Positions 46,058 through 54,383 of a stretch of DNA of 64,000 nucleotides are shown here, piece after piece. The stretch is from contig CAVTVQ010000006.1 of NCBI GenBank assembly GCA_963738205.1, positions 434,001 through 498,000 on the forward strand. The letters are read 5' to 3'. The DNA comes from DATFQE01 sp963738205 (GTDB lineage Bacteria; Actinomycetota; Thermoleophilia; Gaiellales; Gaiellaceae). The position numbers and the translations under genes were made by a program. Under the pieces are notes generated by a model, which did not search any database, was not told the origin of the DNA, and was given only the letters and a program-made list of their open reading frames with translations. Every line of letters begins with the position of its first letter. Within the stretch, counting starts at the first letter, position 1.

Positions 46058-46888
46058 CTACGCCTTGGCGCGCTGGCAGCGCGGGCAGAACCACGTGCCG
46101 CGGCCCGCGGCCCGAATCTTGCTGATCGGGGATCCGCAGCGAGAGCACGGCTCGCCCGCCCTTCCGTACGCCTCGAACTCGTCCTGCATCGCGCCGCTGT
46201 CGCCGTTCGGCATGCGGTAGTCGCTCAGCGTCGCGCCTTGGCGCGCGATCCCGAGCTCGAGCGCCTCGCGGATCGCCTTGTGCAGCCGCCCGAGCTCCGC
46301 GCGCGTGAGCTCGCCGGCGGGCCGCAACGGATGGATGCGTGCGCGCCAGAGTGCCTCGTCGGCGTAGATGTTCCCCATGCCGGCGAGCGAACGTTGATCG
46401 AGCAACGCCGCCTTCACCGGGGCGCGTCGCCCTTCGAACCGCGTGCCGAGCGCGCGAGGCGTGAACGCCTCGGCGAAGGGTTCGTCGCCGAGACGTTCGG
46501 CGAGGTAGGGGTCGAGCTCGCCGGGCTCCAGGAGCAACCACGTGCCGAAGCGACGGACGTCGCGGTAGCCGACGTCCGACCCGTTGTCTAATCTGAGAAC
46601 TGCACGGCGGTACGGGTCGTCCGGGAGCGGGCCATCCGCGTGCAGGAAGCTCCCAGTCATACGGAGGTGAACCAGCAGCGCGCGACCGGTCTCGAACCGA
46701 AAAACCAAATACTTGCCGCGCCGGTCAAGGCTCTGGACGACTTCGCCCTCCAGCTCGGCCGCTACCTCGAGCGGCTCGAACGGGCGGACGAGCCGCCCGT
46801 CGAGGATCTCCACACGCTCGAGCACGCGGCCGACCACGGCCGGCTCCAGGCTTCGGCGAACGGTCTCGACCTCGGGCAGCTCGGGCAT
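46058..46888 (-). CDS. mutM: Formamidopyrimidine-DNA glycosylase
   Basis: Base-excision repair enzyme removing 8-oxoguanine and formamidopyrimidines. After Met removal the chain begins PELPEVETVRRSLEPAVVGR with catalytic Pro1 and Glu2. The helix-two-turn-helix contains AALLDQRSLAGMGNIYADEA, and the zinc finger is CSRCGSPISKIRAAGRGTWF then CPRC. At 276 residues it is complete. The ATG at 46888 is fixed by the Pro; a longer frame upstream overlaps the phosphorylase gene antisense. Confidence 0.96.
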   Translation of the reverse strand: MPELPEVETVRRSLEPAVVGRVLERVEILDGRLVRPFEPLEVAAELEGEVVQSLDRRGKYLVFRFETGRALLVHLRMTGSFLHADGPLPDDPYRRAVLRLDNGSDVGYRDVRRFGTWLLLEPGELDPYLAERLGDEPFAEAFTPRALGTRFEGRRAPVKAALLDQRSLAGMGNIYADEALWRARIHPLRPAGELTRAELGRLHKAIREALELGIARQGATLSDYRMPNGDSGAMQDEFEAYGRAGEPCSRCGSPISKIRAAGRGTWFCPRCQRAKA

Positions 46889-46898
46889 GGGCCCGACG

Positions 46899-48197
46899 CT
46901 AGCCGATGACGTCGAGGACGACGCCGTGCGCGGCTGCCGGCTCGTCGCCGAGCTCCACGGCCGCGAGCAGGCGCTCGCCGGCCTGTTGCGCCGAGGCTTC
47001 GTCCTTCGCGTGGATCTCGGCGATCGGCTCACCGAGCGCGACGCGGTCGCCGCGCTTCTTGAGGAGCACGACCCCGACCGAGTGGTCGATCTCGTCGCCC
47101 TTGGCGCGGCGTCCCGCGCCGAGCTCGAGCGCGACGATCCCGACCGGCAGCGCGCGGATGCGCGTGATCCAGCCCTGGCGGTCGGACTGGACCTCGTGGA
47201 CGACCGGGGCCGTGGCGAGCCGCTCCTCGTCGGGATCGCCGCCCTGCGCCTCGATCCACCGCCGGTAGGCCGCTTCTGCAGTGCCGTCACTCATGACGGC
47301 TTCCACACGCTCGCGCGCAGCGTCCTGGTCGAGCCCGAGATCGGAGAGCGACACGAGCCGCGTGGAGGCGGCCACGACGAGCTCCGTGAAGTCCGGCGGC
47401 CCCTCGCCTCGAGTCGTGGCGATCGCCTCGCGGATCTCGAGCGCGTTGCCGACCGCGCGCCCGAGCGGCTGGTCCATGTCGGTGAGCAGGCAGACGACCT
47501 CGCGTCCGGCGCCGGTGCCGAGCTCGCGCATCGCCTCGGCGAGCTCGCGCGCCTCGGGCAGCGTGCGCATGAACGCCCCATCCCCGACCTTGACGTCGAG
47601 AACGATCGCCTGCGCGCCGGCGGCGATCTTCTTGGACATGATGCTCGCCGCGATCAGCGGGATCGAGTCCACGGTCGCCGTGACGTCACGCAGCGCGTAG
47701 AGCTGTTTGTCGGCAGGCACCAGATCTGCCGTCTGCCCGATGATCGCGACGCCGGCATCGCGCACCTGCGCGACGAACTCGTCCAGCGTCAACTCGACGC
47801 GGAAGCCGGGGATCGACTCCAGCTTGTCGAGCGTGCCGCCGGTGTGCCCGAGGCCGCGGCCGCTCATCTTTCCGAAGGGAACGCCGCAGGCCGCCACGAT
47901 CGGGGCGACGGCGATCGATGTCTTGTCTCCCACGCCGCCGGTCGAGTGCTTGTCGACGACCTTGCGGCCGAGGAGGCCGGCGAGGTCGATCGTCTCGCCG
48001 CTCTGGATGATCGCGTCCGTCATCGCAAGGGTCTCGCCGGCGGACAGCCCACGGAACCAGACCGCCATGCAGAACGCGGCGAGCTGGTAGTCGGGGATCT
48101 CGCCGCGTCCGTACCCGAGCACGAGCTCTCGGATCTCGTCCGCGGGGAGCTCTTCGCCGTTCCGCTTGCGCTCGATCACGTCGGCCGGACGGATCAT
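46899..48197 (-). CDS. deoA: Thymidine/pyrimidine-nucleoside phosphorylase
   Basis: Phosphorolysis of thymidine or other pyrimidine nucleosides to base and (deoxy)ribose 1-phosphate. The family signature SGRGLGHTGGTLDKLESIPG is at about residues 110-129, and VVDKHSTGGVGDKTSIAVAP is the phosphate loop. At 432 residues it matches the PyNP/DeoA class. The adjacent deoB converts the sugar phosphate onward. Whether it is thymidine-specific is not resolved. Confidence 0.94.
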   Translation of the reverse strand: MIRPADVIERKRNGEELPADEIRELVLGYGRGEIPDYQLAAFCMAVWFRGLSAGETLAMTDAIIQSGETIDLAGLLGRKVVDKHSTGGVGDKTSIAVAPIVAACGVPFGKMSGRGLGHTGGTLDKLESIPGFRVELTLDEFVAQVRDAGVAIIGQTADLVPADKQLYALRDVTATVDSIPLIAASIMSKKIAAGAQAIVLDVKVGDGAFMRTLPEARELAEAMRELGTGAGREVVCLLTDMDQPLGRAVGNALEIREAIATTRGEGPPDFTELVVAASTRLVSLSDLGLDQDAARERVEAVMSDGTAEAAYRRWIEAQGGDPDEERLATAPVVHEVQSDRQGWITRIRALPVGIVALELGAGRRAKGDEIDHSVGVVLLKKRGDRVALGEPIAEIHAKDEASAQQAGERLLAAVELGDEPAAAHGVVLDVIG

Positions 48198-48249
48198 CGG
48201 CGTGGCTCGCCCTGGTGCACGGCGCGATCGAGCGCCGGATCGTTCAGCT

Positions 48250-49422
48250 TCACGCGGCTTCGACGATCAACTGGCCGGGGATTCCGCGCGACGGCGCACG
48301 GCCACCGAGCCAGGCGTTCACGGTTGCGCCGACGTCCGCGAACTCGCCTTCGTGCACGCGCCCTGCCGCGTTCTTGCCCTCCACGTACACCAGCAGGAGG
48401 GCGTGCTCGCGCGAGTGGTCGGTGGACGGCGTCGTCGGGTCGCAGCCGTGGTCTGACGTGAGCACGAGCAGGTCGCCTGGCTTCAGCGCATCGAGCAGAT
48501 CCGGGAGCCGGCGGTCGAAGTCCTGGAGGCAGCGGTGAAAGTTCACCGGGTCGTTGCGATGCCCCCAGAGCATGTCCGTCTCGACGAGGTTGGTGAACAC
48601 GAAGCCGCCGTCGTCGAGCTCGCGGAGCAGCCGCTCGGTGGTCGCGATTCCCTCGATGTTCGACTTCGTGGGGTGCGACTCGTCGATGTCGTAGCCCGCG
48701 AAGATGTCGCGGATCTTGCCGACGCCGTGGACGACGGCGCCGGCCTCCCGCGCCAGCGTGAGGTAGTTCGGCTGTTTGGGCTTGAGCGACCAGTCGTGCC
48801 GGTTTGGCGTGCGCGTGTAGGCGCCCGGCTCACCGACGAACGGCCGTGCGATCACGCGGCCGACCGCGTGCTTGCCGGTGAGGATCTCGCGTGCGATCTC
48901 GCACGCGTGGTAGAGCTCTTCCAGCGGGATCGTCTCCTCGTGCGCCGCGATCTGGAACACCGAGTCCGCCGACGTGTAGACGATCCACTTCCCGGTGCGC
49001 TGATGCTCTTCGCCGAGCTCGTCGATGATCTCCGTCCCGGAGGCGGGCTTGTTGCCGAGGACGCCACGGCCGGTGCGGTGCATGAACGGATCGATCACGT
49101 CGTGCGGGAAGCCGTGCCCGTAGGTCGGCATCGCCTGCGGCGTCACCACGCCCATCAGCTCCCAGTGCCCGGTCGTGGTGTCCTTGCCCTTCGAGCGCTC
49201 GAGCAGCCGACCCGCGACCGCTGGCGCGCCCGGCTGGGGCGGGCAACCCTCCAGCGGCTCGACATTTCCCAGACCGAGCGCCTCCAGGTTGGGCAGGTCG
49301 AGGCCCCCGACGGCGCGGGCGACGTTGCCCAGCGTGTCCGACCCCTCGTCCCCGTATTCGTCGGCGTCCGGCAGGGCGCCGGCGCCAACGGCGTCGAGAA
49401 CGATCACGCAAGCTCGTGCCAT
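48250..49422 (-). CDS. deoB: Phosphopentomutase
   Basis: Interconverts (deoxy)ribose 1- and 5-phosphate. Alkaline-phosphatase-superfamily metal residues are visible: VIVLDAVGAGALPDADEYGD at the start, GKDTTTGHWELMGV with the catalytic Thr, and LLVLTSDHGCDPTTPSTDHS with HREHA-type metal ligands. At 390 residues it is complete. It precedes the pyrimidine phosphorylase gene by 52 bp, forming a nucleoside salvage unit. Confidence 0.95.
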   Translation of the reverse strand: MARACVIVLDAVGAGALPDADEYGDEGSDTLGNVARAVGGLDLPNLEALGLGNVEPLEGCPPQPGAPAVAGRLLERSKGKDTTTGHWELMGVVTPQAMPTYGHGFPHDVIDPFMHRTGRGVLGNKPASGTEIIDELGEEHQRTGKWIVYTSADSVFQIAAHEETIPLEELYHACEIAREILTGKHAVGRVIARPFVGEPGAYTRTPNRHDWSLKPKQPNYLTLAREAGAVVHGVGKIRDIFAGYDIDESHPTKSNIEGIATTERLLRELDDGGFVFTNLVETDMLWGHRNDPVNFHRCLQDFDRRLPDLLDALKPGDLLVLTSDHGCDPTTPSTDHSREHALLLVYVEGKNAAGRVHEGEFADVGATVNAWLGGRAPSRGIPGQLIVEAA

Positions 49423-49439
49423 AGGGCTATCCTAAAGCG

Positions 49440-49583
49440 GTGGTGACGACGCTCCTCGGACTCCTCGGCCTCGCCCTCTTCATCGTCGGCGTTATCAGCC
49501 TGGCGGCGGGCGTCACGTGGACCGTGGTGAAGATCACCCCTTCCGAGAAGCGGCCGAAGAAGCCGAGCGACGCCGCGGCCTAA
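49440..49583 (+). CDS. Small single-pass membrane protein
   Basis: A 47-residue protein starting GTG GTG (49440 or 49443): one membrane segment LLGLLGLALFIVGVISLAAG followed by VTWTVVKITPSEKRPKKPSD and AAA. The basic C-terminal tail suggests an N-out/C-in topology. It is divergent from deoB with 17 bp between starts and ends 2 bp before element B. Similar tiny actinobacterial membrane proteins are annotated only as hypothetical. The coding pattern and hydrophobicity make it likely real. Confidence 0.65.
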   Translation: MVTTLLGLLGLALFIVGVISLAAGVTWTVVKITPSEKRPKKPSDAAA

Positions 49584-49585
49584 GC

Positions 49586-49750
49586 AGGAGGGCTTGACGA
49601 AACGGCGCTGAGCCGTCGGGCCGCGCTGCTCGCCCCGAGGCCGCGTCCTCGGTCACGCCTGTATAGCTGCGCATACGAACACTCCCTGCGTCCTTGCCTC
49701 GGAACGACCATCGCACCCCGACGACGAGCGACGTCCCGCCAAACCCTCCT
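49586..49750 (-). repeat. Dispersed palindromic-ended element, copy B
   Basis: 165 bp, inverted relative to copies A and C. Ends: left AGGAGGGCTTGACGAAACG, right (reversed) AGGAGGGTTTGGCGGGACG. The shared core is at 49675-49701. Its right end overlaps the ald stop codon (CTA at 49749-49751), so the first two bases of that stop belong to the element. Left, it abuts the stop of the small membrane protein gene, so it completely fills the convergent gap. Confidence 0.9.
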
Positions 49751-50873
49751 AAACGGGCGACAGCGGCAGAACGTCGTCGAGCGGGTGGTAGCCGAGCCCG
49801 TGCGCCTCGGCGACGGCCTCGTAGGTGACCTTGCCGTCGAGCACGTTCACGCCGCGCGCGAGCGCGGGATCACGTGCGACGGCCTCGGCGAGACCGTGGT
49901 CGGCGATCGCCTCGACGTAGGGCAGTGTCGCGTTCGTGAGCGCCTTGGTCGAGGTGATCGGCACGGCGCCTGGCATGTTCGCGACGCAGTAGTGCGTCAC
50001 ACCGTCGACGACGTAGACGGGCTCGGAGTGCGTGGTCGGCCGTGAGGTCTCGACGCAGCCGCCTTGGTCGATCGCGACGTCGGCGATCACCGAGCCTTCC
50101 TTCATCCCGCTGACCATCTCCCGCGTGACGAGGCGCGGAGCGAGCGCGCCCGGTATCAGCACGGCGCCGATCACCACGTCGGCGTCGGCCACCGACTCCT
50201 CGATCTGGAGGCTGGAGGACATCAGGAGCGTCACTCGTGAGCCCAGCACCTCCTCGAGGTGTCGCATGCGGTCGATCGAGCGTTCGAGAATGGTGACCGT
50301 GGCACCGAGCCCGAGCGCGATCACCGCCGAGTTGTAGCCGACCATCCCGCCGCCGATGACGACGACTTCGCCGGGCGCGACGCCGGGAACGCCGCCGAGC
50401 AGCAGGCCTCGGCCGCCGAGCGGCTTCTCGAGGAAGTACGCGCCGGCCTGGGCTGCCAGGCGACCGGCGATCTCGCTCATCGGGGCCAAGAGCGGCAGCG
50501 CGCGGTTCGATGTCTCCACCGTCTCGTAGGCGACCGCGGCGACGCCGCTGTCCACGAGCGCCCGCGTCAGCGGCTCGTCGGCGGCGATGTGCAGGTACGT
50601 GAAGAGGACGAGGTCTTCGCGCAGGCGGCCGTACTCCGGGGCGATCGGCTCCTTGACCTTGAGTAGCAGGTCGGACTCGCCCCAGGCGTCCTCGACCGAG
50701 CCGATCCGCGCGCCGACCGCCTCGTAGGCGGAATCGGGGAACGCGCTTCCGTCGCCGGCCCCCGTCTCGACGGTCACCTCGTGCCCGTGCTGGACCAGCT
50801 CGAGCGCCCCCGCAGGGGTGAGGGCCACCCGGTACTCGTCGGGCTTGATCTCCTTGGCGACGCCGACCTTCAT
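49749..50873 (-). CDS. ald: Alanine dehydrogenase
   Basis: NAD-dependent oxidative deamination of L-alanine to pyruvate. It begins MKVGVAKEIKPDEYRVALTP with the substrate Arg. The Rossmann motif reads VVIGGGMVGYNSAVIALGLG (about 170-189); VIADVAIDQGGCVETSRPTT and CVANMPGAVPITSTKALTNA follow. At 374 residues it is full length. Its stop codon is shared with element B. The upstream gap (50874-51010) holds two small hairpins and repeat sequence. Confidence 0.95.
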   Translation of the reverse strand: MKVGVAKEIKPDEYRVALTPAGALELVQHGHEVTVETGAGDGSAFPDSAYEAVGARIGSVEDAWGESDLLLKVKEPIAPEYGRLREDLVLFTYLHIAADEPLTRALVDSGVAAVAYETVETSNRALPLLAPMSEIAGRLAAQAGAYFLEKPLGGRGLLLGGVPGVAPGEVVVIGGGMVGYNSAVIALGLGATVTILERSIDRMRHLEEVLGSRVTLLMSSSLQIEESVADADVVIGAVLIPGALAPRLVTREMVSGMKEGSVIADVAIDQGGCVETSRPTTHSEPVYVVDGVTHYCVANMPGAVPITSTKALTNATLPYVEAIADHGLAEAVARDPALARGVNVLDGKVTYEAVAEAHGLGYHPLDDVLPLSPV

Positions 50874-50890
50874 CGAAGCCGGGCAACGAT

Positions 50891-50968
50891 ATCCACTTCG
50901 TGTGGATGGACCGCAACGAAGTCGGCACGCTCCCGTCTCACAGCCGCGCGATCCTGCCGACTAGGATC
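50891..50968. repeat. Two short inverted repeats upstream of ald
   Basis: ATCCAC-ttcgt-GTGGAT (50891-50907) and GATCCT-gccgact-AGGATC (50950-50968) lie in the gap between the aldo/keto reductase stop (51011) and the ald start (50873). The first is only 18 bp from the ald start and could be an operator or a leader hairpin; the second may help end the reductase transcript. Confidence 0.4.
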
Positions 50969-50969
50969 G

Positions 50970-51009
50970 ACAGTGGTGGGTGGTCAGCGGCCGGCCCCGC
51001 GTGAGCTGG
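50970..51009. repeat. Second copy of the 16641-16680 repeat
   Basis: ACAGTGGTGGGTGGTCAGCG and the following CGGCCCCG match the reverse complement of 16641-16680 with 2 mismatches over 31 bp, then a 2 bp indel before GTGAGC. It immediately adjoins the stop codon of the aldo/keto reductase gene at 51011. As at the first site, the copy sits in a gene-end position. Confidence 0.65.
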
Positions 51010-51010
51010 C

Positions 51011-51790
51011 TCAGCGGGACGAGGCCAGATGGGCTACCAGGGCTCGCTCGTCCGCACCGAACCACGGCGGCGAGCCGGCTCGCGCATTGTCGCGGGCGTG
51101 CTCGGGATTTCGGGTCGCCGGAATGACGGCGTCTATGCGGCGGTCCGAGAGCGCCCATTTCAGGAGGGCCTGCGGCCACGTCTCGATACCGAACTCCCGG
51201 AGGGGTTCCAGGTCCGCGGGCGTGGGTGCCCGTCCGATCAGCGCTCCCTGCTCCAGCGGGCGCATGACGATGACCGCCACGCCCAGCTCCTCGGCAAGCG
51301 GCAGCAGCTCCCGTTCGCACTCGCGCTCGACGGGGTTGTAGGGCACCTGGAGCGTCTGGAAGCGCCCCGTCCGCAGCGCGGTCGCCAGCTCGCCGAACGC
51401 TCCGACGGCGTAGTGCGTCACGCCGAGCAGGCCGATCCTGTCCCGCTCACGCTCAGTCTCGAGCCAGGGCAGGTGCTCCCGCCACGCGACGAGGTTGTGC
51501 ACCTGTTGGACGTCGACACGGCCGAACCACTCCAGCTGCCGCGCGAACTGGTCCCGCCCTTCCTCGACCGAGCCCGCCCAGATCTTGGTCGCGACCGTCG
51601 CGTTGCTGCGCCGGCCTTCGAGCGCCGCAGCGAGCGATCGCTCGGCGCCGCGGTACATCGGCGACGAGTCGAACAGTCGCGTTTCGGCCAGCAGCGCCGC
51701 GTCGACGACGATCTTGGCGAGCGCTGCGTCGCCGTCGAACGTGTTCCACGTCCCCAGCCCCACCACCGGGCCGAGCCGGCGCTCCTCCAT
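51011..51790 (-). CDS. Aldo/keto reductase
   Basis: NADPH-dependent carbonyl reductase-type TIM barrel of 259 residues. Catalytic tetrad: Asp in LFDSSPMYRGAERSLAAAL with Tyr, Lys in NATVATKIW and His in VDVQQVHNLVAW. The C-terminal cofactor region reads LKWALSDRRIDAVIPATRNP. The ATG at 51790 shares one base with the DUF3866 stop (TGATG), fixing the start. Substrate unknown. Confidence 0.9.
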   Translation of the reverse strand: MEERRLGPVVGLGTWNTFDGDAALAKIVVDAALLAETRLFDSSPMYRGAERSLAAALEGRRSNATVATKIWAGSVEEGRDQFARQLEWFGRVDVQQVHNLVAWREHLPWLETERERDRIGLLGVTHYAVGAFGELATALRTGRFQTLQVPYNPVERECERELLPLAEELGVAVIVMRPLEQGALIGRAPTPADLEPLREFGIETWPQALLKWALSDRRIDAVIPATRNPEHARDNARAGSPPWFGADERALVAHLASSR

Positions 51791-52773
51791 CAGGTCGCCG
51801 GCCCCCGTGCCAGCCGCCCCGCGGCGAAGGCCGCGGCGAAGAACCAGGGATCGTCGTCGGGCCCGCGGCCCATGTGCGACAGCGGCAGGCCGGCGCAGGC
51901 TTCGTCCCAGCCGGAGACATCCACCTCGACGGCGCCGTCGGGCGGATCCCCGAGGGGGCAACCCGCGGGCCACGCGACCTCCGAGGCTCCAGACACCAAC
52001 CCGAGCACCGATTCGGAGTGATGCGACACCCCGCGGTGTCGCTCCCGTGGATCGCCCTCCGACAACCTGAGCGCCAGGACGCCTCGCCCTCCGAGCGCGT
52101 CGGCGGCAAGCAGAGCGGCCGCGGCCGCCGTTCCCCCGTGCCCGGTCCTGCTCGCTGTGCCGACGACACCGGGCCCGATCCCGGCGACGATCACGTCGGC
52201 GTCCCGCGTCCGGGCCAGCGCCAGCGCCGAATAGATGCTGACCGCATCGAGGTCGCCGCCGAAGCACGCGCCGGCCCCGATCGTGACCTCCAGAAGACCG
52301 GCTGCGCGGAGTGTGCGGAGGGTGTCCGAGAGCGCGAGCGCGAGCGCGCCACCCTGAAGCTGCACGTAGGCGACCCGCAGGCCGGCGAGAGCGGCACAGG
52401 CAGGCGCCACCTGGCTGTGCAGCGAGCATGCGACGACCGGCAGTCCCGCCAGCGTCGCCGGAACGTCCCCGTCCTCCTCCCCGTGCCGGACCGCGAACTG
52501 GATCGGCGTGTACGGCAGCTTCATCACGTGCGCGCCCGGCTCCGGCGGCAGCCCCAGCCCACGCGAGAGATTCGCGTGGAGCACGTCGAAACCGCCGGAG
52601 CCGAGCTCGAGCTCGCGGGCCTGGACGTTGACGAGGACGTCGTCCCCTTGCTCGACCGGCCCGGTCAGGTCGACGTACGCGACGCACGGCACGCCGTCGA
52701 CCTCGATCCTCGCCAAGCCCGGAACTCGCTCCCGCACGGCCGTGACCGTCCCGCGCCTGAGCGTCAGCGGCAC
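51790..52773 (-). CDS. DUF3866-family protein
   Basis: A 327-residue protein of a mostly actinobacterial family without known function. A small beta-rich N-terminus (VTAVRERVPGLARIEVDGVP) precedes an alpha/beta region with Gly-rich loops: VTIGAGACFGGDLDAVSIYS, VAGIGPGVVGTASRTGHGG and LRLSEGDPRERHRGVSHHSE. No membrane segment is seen. It lies 51 bp after the M20 peptidase gene and overlaps the AKR gene, so the three may be co-transcribed. Confidence 0.82.
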   Translation of the reverse strand: MPLTLRRGTVTAVRERVPGLARIEVDGVPCVAYVDLTGPVEQGDDVLVNVQARELELGSGGFDVLHANLSRGLGLPPEPGAHVMKLPYTPIQFAVRHGEEDGDVPATLAGLPVVACSLHSQVAPACAALAGLRVAYVQLQGGALALALSDTLRTLRAAGLLEVTIGAGACFGGDLDAVSIYSALALARTRDADVIVAGIGPGVVGTASRTGHGGTAAAAALLAADALGGRGVLALRLSEGDPRERHRGVSHHSESVLGLVSGASEVAWPAGCPLGDPPDGAVEVDVSGWDEACAGLPLSHMGRGPDDDPWFFAAAFAAGRLARGPAT

Positions 52774-52824
52774 GCTACGCGTCCTCGCATGACGCGCTGC
52801 CCAGCGCTCCCGTTCTCGGAGCGG

Positions 52825-53964
52825 TCACGCTGCGCCGTCAGCGTCGCGTGGTTCGAAGCGGGCGATGTCCACGAGGGCCAGGGTGACCTCGACCATGCCT
52901 GCGAGGTCGGCGACGGCGATGTGCTCATCGGGGGTGTGGATCTGCGCCATCCCGTTGCCGAGGTTGACGCACGCGAGACCGCGCGCGTTGAAGACGTTCG
53001 CGTCGGCGGCGCCGCCCGACAGCGCGTAGCTCGGCTCGTACCCGGCCGTCGACAGCGCGCGAGCCGCGAGCGACACGGCGGGCTCGTCGCGGCGAAACCG
53101 GTAGCCGCTGTAGCTCTTCCTGACCTCCGTCTCGACCTCGCACTCCGCGACGCTCGCCGCGAAGGCGATGGCATCGAGCATCTCCTGGACGACGTCGGCG
53201 AGCTTGCGCTCGTCGTGCGAGCGCGCCTCCGCGGTGAAGGTGCACCACTCGGGGACGATGTTGCCCGCCGTCCCACCCTCGATCGTGCCCACGTTGGCGC
53301 TCGTCTCCTCGTCGAGCCGGCCGAGCCGGAAGTCGGCGATGGCGCGCGCGGCCGCGGCGATCGCCGAGCGCCCCTCCTCGGGGTACATGCCGGAGTGCGC
53401 CGACCGGCCGTGGAAGCGGACGGTCATCGAATGGGCATTGGGCGCGCCGAGGATCACCTCACCGATCGGCGCCGCCTGGTCGTAGACGTATCCGATCGAC
53501 GCCCGCAGCTGGGTGTGGTCGAAGGCGGCGGCGCCAAGCAGCCCCACCTCCTCCTTCGGCGTGAACAGCAGCTCGATGCCCGAGTGCGGCCGCCCCTCGG
53601 CGAGGATCCTCCGTGCCGCGTCGAGCATCACCGCGACCGCCGCCTTGTTGTCGGCTCCGAGGATCGAGCCGCCGGCGTTCCGCACGACGCCTTCGTCGAC
53701 GGCGGGCTCGATCGTGCCGTCGGGCGGGACCGTGTCGAGGTGCGCGCAGAGGAAGAGCGGCACACCCCCGCCGTTCGTCGGATCGAGGCGGCAGAGCAGA
53801 TTGCCGCTCGTCGATCCCACGATCGCGCCGGCGTCGTCCTCTGCGACCTCGAGCGCGAGGTCACGGAGATAGGCCGTCACGGCGTCGGCGACGGCGCGCT
53901 CCGACCCCGGCGGGCTCGGCAGCGCAGCCAGCTCCGTGAACAGGTCGAGGACGGGCTCGTTCAC
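52825..53964 (-). CDS. M20-family metallopeptidase (PepT-like)
   Basis: Zinc-dependent exopeptidase of 379 residues. Metal ligands occur in LCAHLDTVPPDG (His, Asp), GGSILGADNKAAVAVML (Asp), LLFTPKEEVGLLGA (catalytic Glu-Glu) and the C-terminal NGMAQIHTPDEHI (His). A dimerisation domain (~180-290) is inserted, beginning NAHSMTVRFHGRSAHSGMYP. It resembles peptidase T or related aminotripeptidases. No signal peptide, so cytoplasmic. Confidence 0.92.
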   Translation of the reverse strand: MNEPVLDLFTELAALPSPPGSERAVADAVTAYLRDLALEVAEDDAGAIVGSTSGNLLCRLDPTNGGGVPLFLCAHLDTVPPDGTIEPAVDEGVVRNAGGSILGADNKAAVAVMLDAARRILAEGRPHSGIELLFTPKEEVGLLGAAAFDHTQLRASIGYVYDQAAPIGEVILGAPNAHSMTVRFHGRSAHSGMYPEEGRSAIAAAARAIADFRLGRLDEETSANVGTIEGGTAGNIVPEWCTFTAEARSHDERKLADVVQEMLDAIAFAASVAECEVETEVRKSYSGYRFRRDEPAVSLAARALSTAGYEPSYALSGGAADANVFNARGLACVNLGNGMAQIHTPDEHIAVADLAGMVEVTLALVDIARFEPRDADGAA

Positions 53965-54023
53965 TTCGTGATTCTGCTCGAACTTGCTAGTATTTCTGCT
54001 GAATTCTGCCGCTGGAGGACTGC

Positions 54024-54383
54024 GTGAGCGTCGCCGAACCCCTCGTGCAAGCGGGCCTGCTCGGGGAGGCTATAGACCGTGCCCCGGACGCCGTCCTCGT
54101 GGCCGACGAGAGCATGCGCTACCTCGCCGTCAACCAGGCCGCGTGCTCGTTGCTCGGCTACACGCGGGAGGAGCTCCTGGCCCTGCGGACGACGGACGTC
54201 GCGACCTACCCGGGAGCGACGGAGGACTACGACGAGATGATTGCGAACCGGCACAAGACCGGTGTCGCGGTGTTGCGCGCAAAGGACGGCCGAGAGATCG
54301 CCGCCAGGTACCGGGCACACGAGACGAAGCTGGCCGGGATGACGGTGTACGTCGCCATCGTCTGGCCGCTCGACGACGACTAG
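54024..54383 (+). CDS. Single PAS-domain protein
   Basis: A 119-residue protein consisting of one PAS domain and nothing else: IDRAPDAVLVADESMRYLAV then NQAACSLLGYTREELLALRT at the N-terminal cap and core, and YRAHETKLAGMTVYVAIVWP as the last strands. GGAGG ends 5 nt before the GTG at 54024. No output domain or neighbouring kinase is present, so it may work by binding a partner. The last ~250 bp of the gene are also open on the other strand, as the 3' end of the pyrG frame. Confidence 0.85.
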   Translation: MSVAEPLVQAGLLGEAIDRAPDAVLVADESMRYLAVNQAACSLLGYTREELLALRTTDVATYPGATEDYDEMIANRHKTGVAVLRAKDGREIAARYRAHETKLAGMTVYVAIVWPLDDD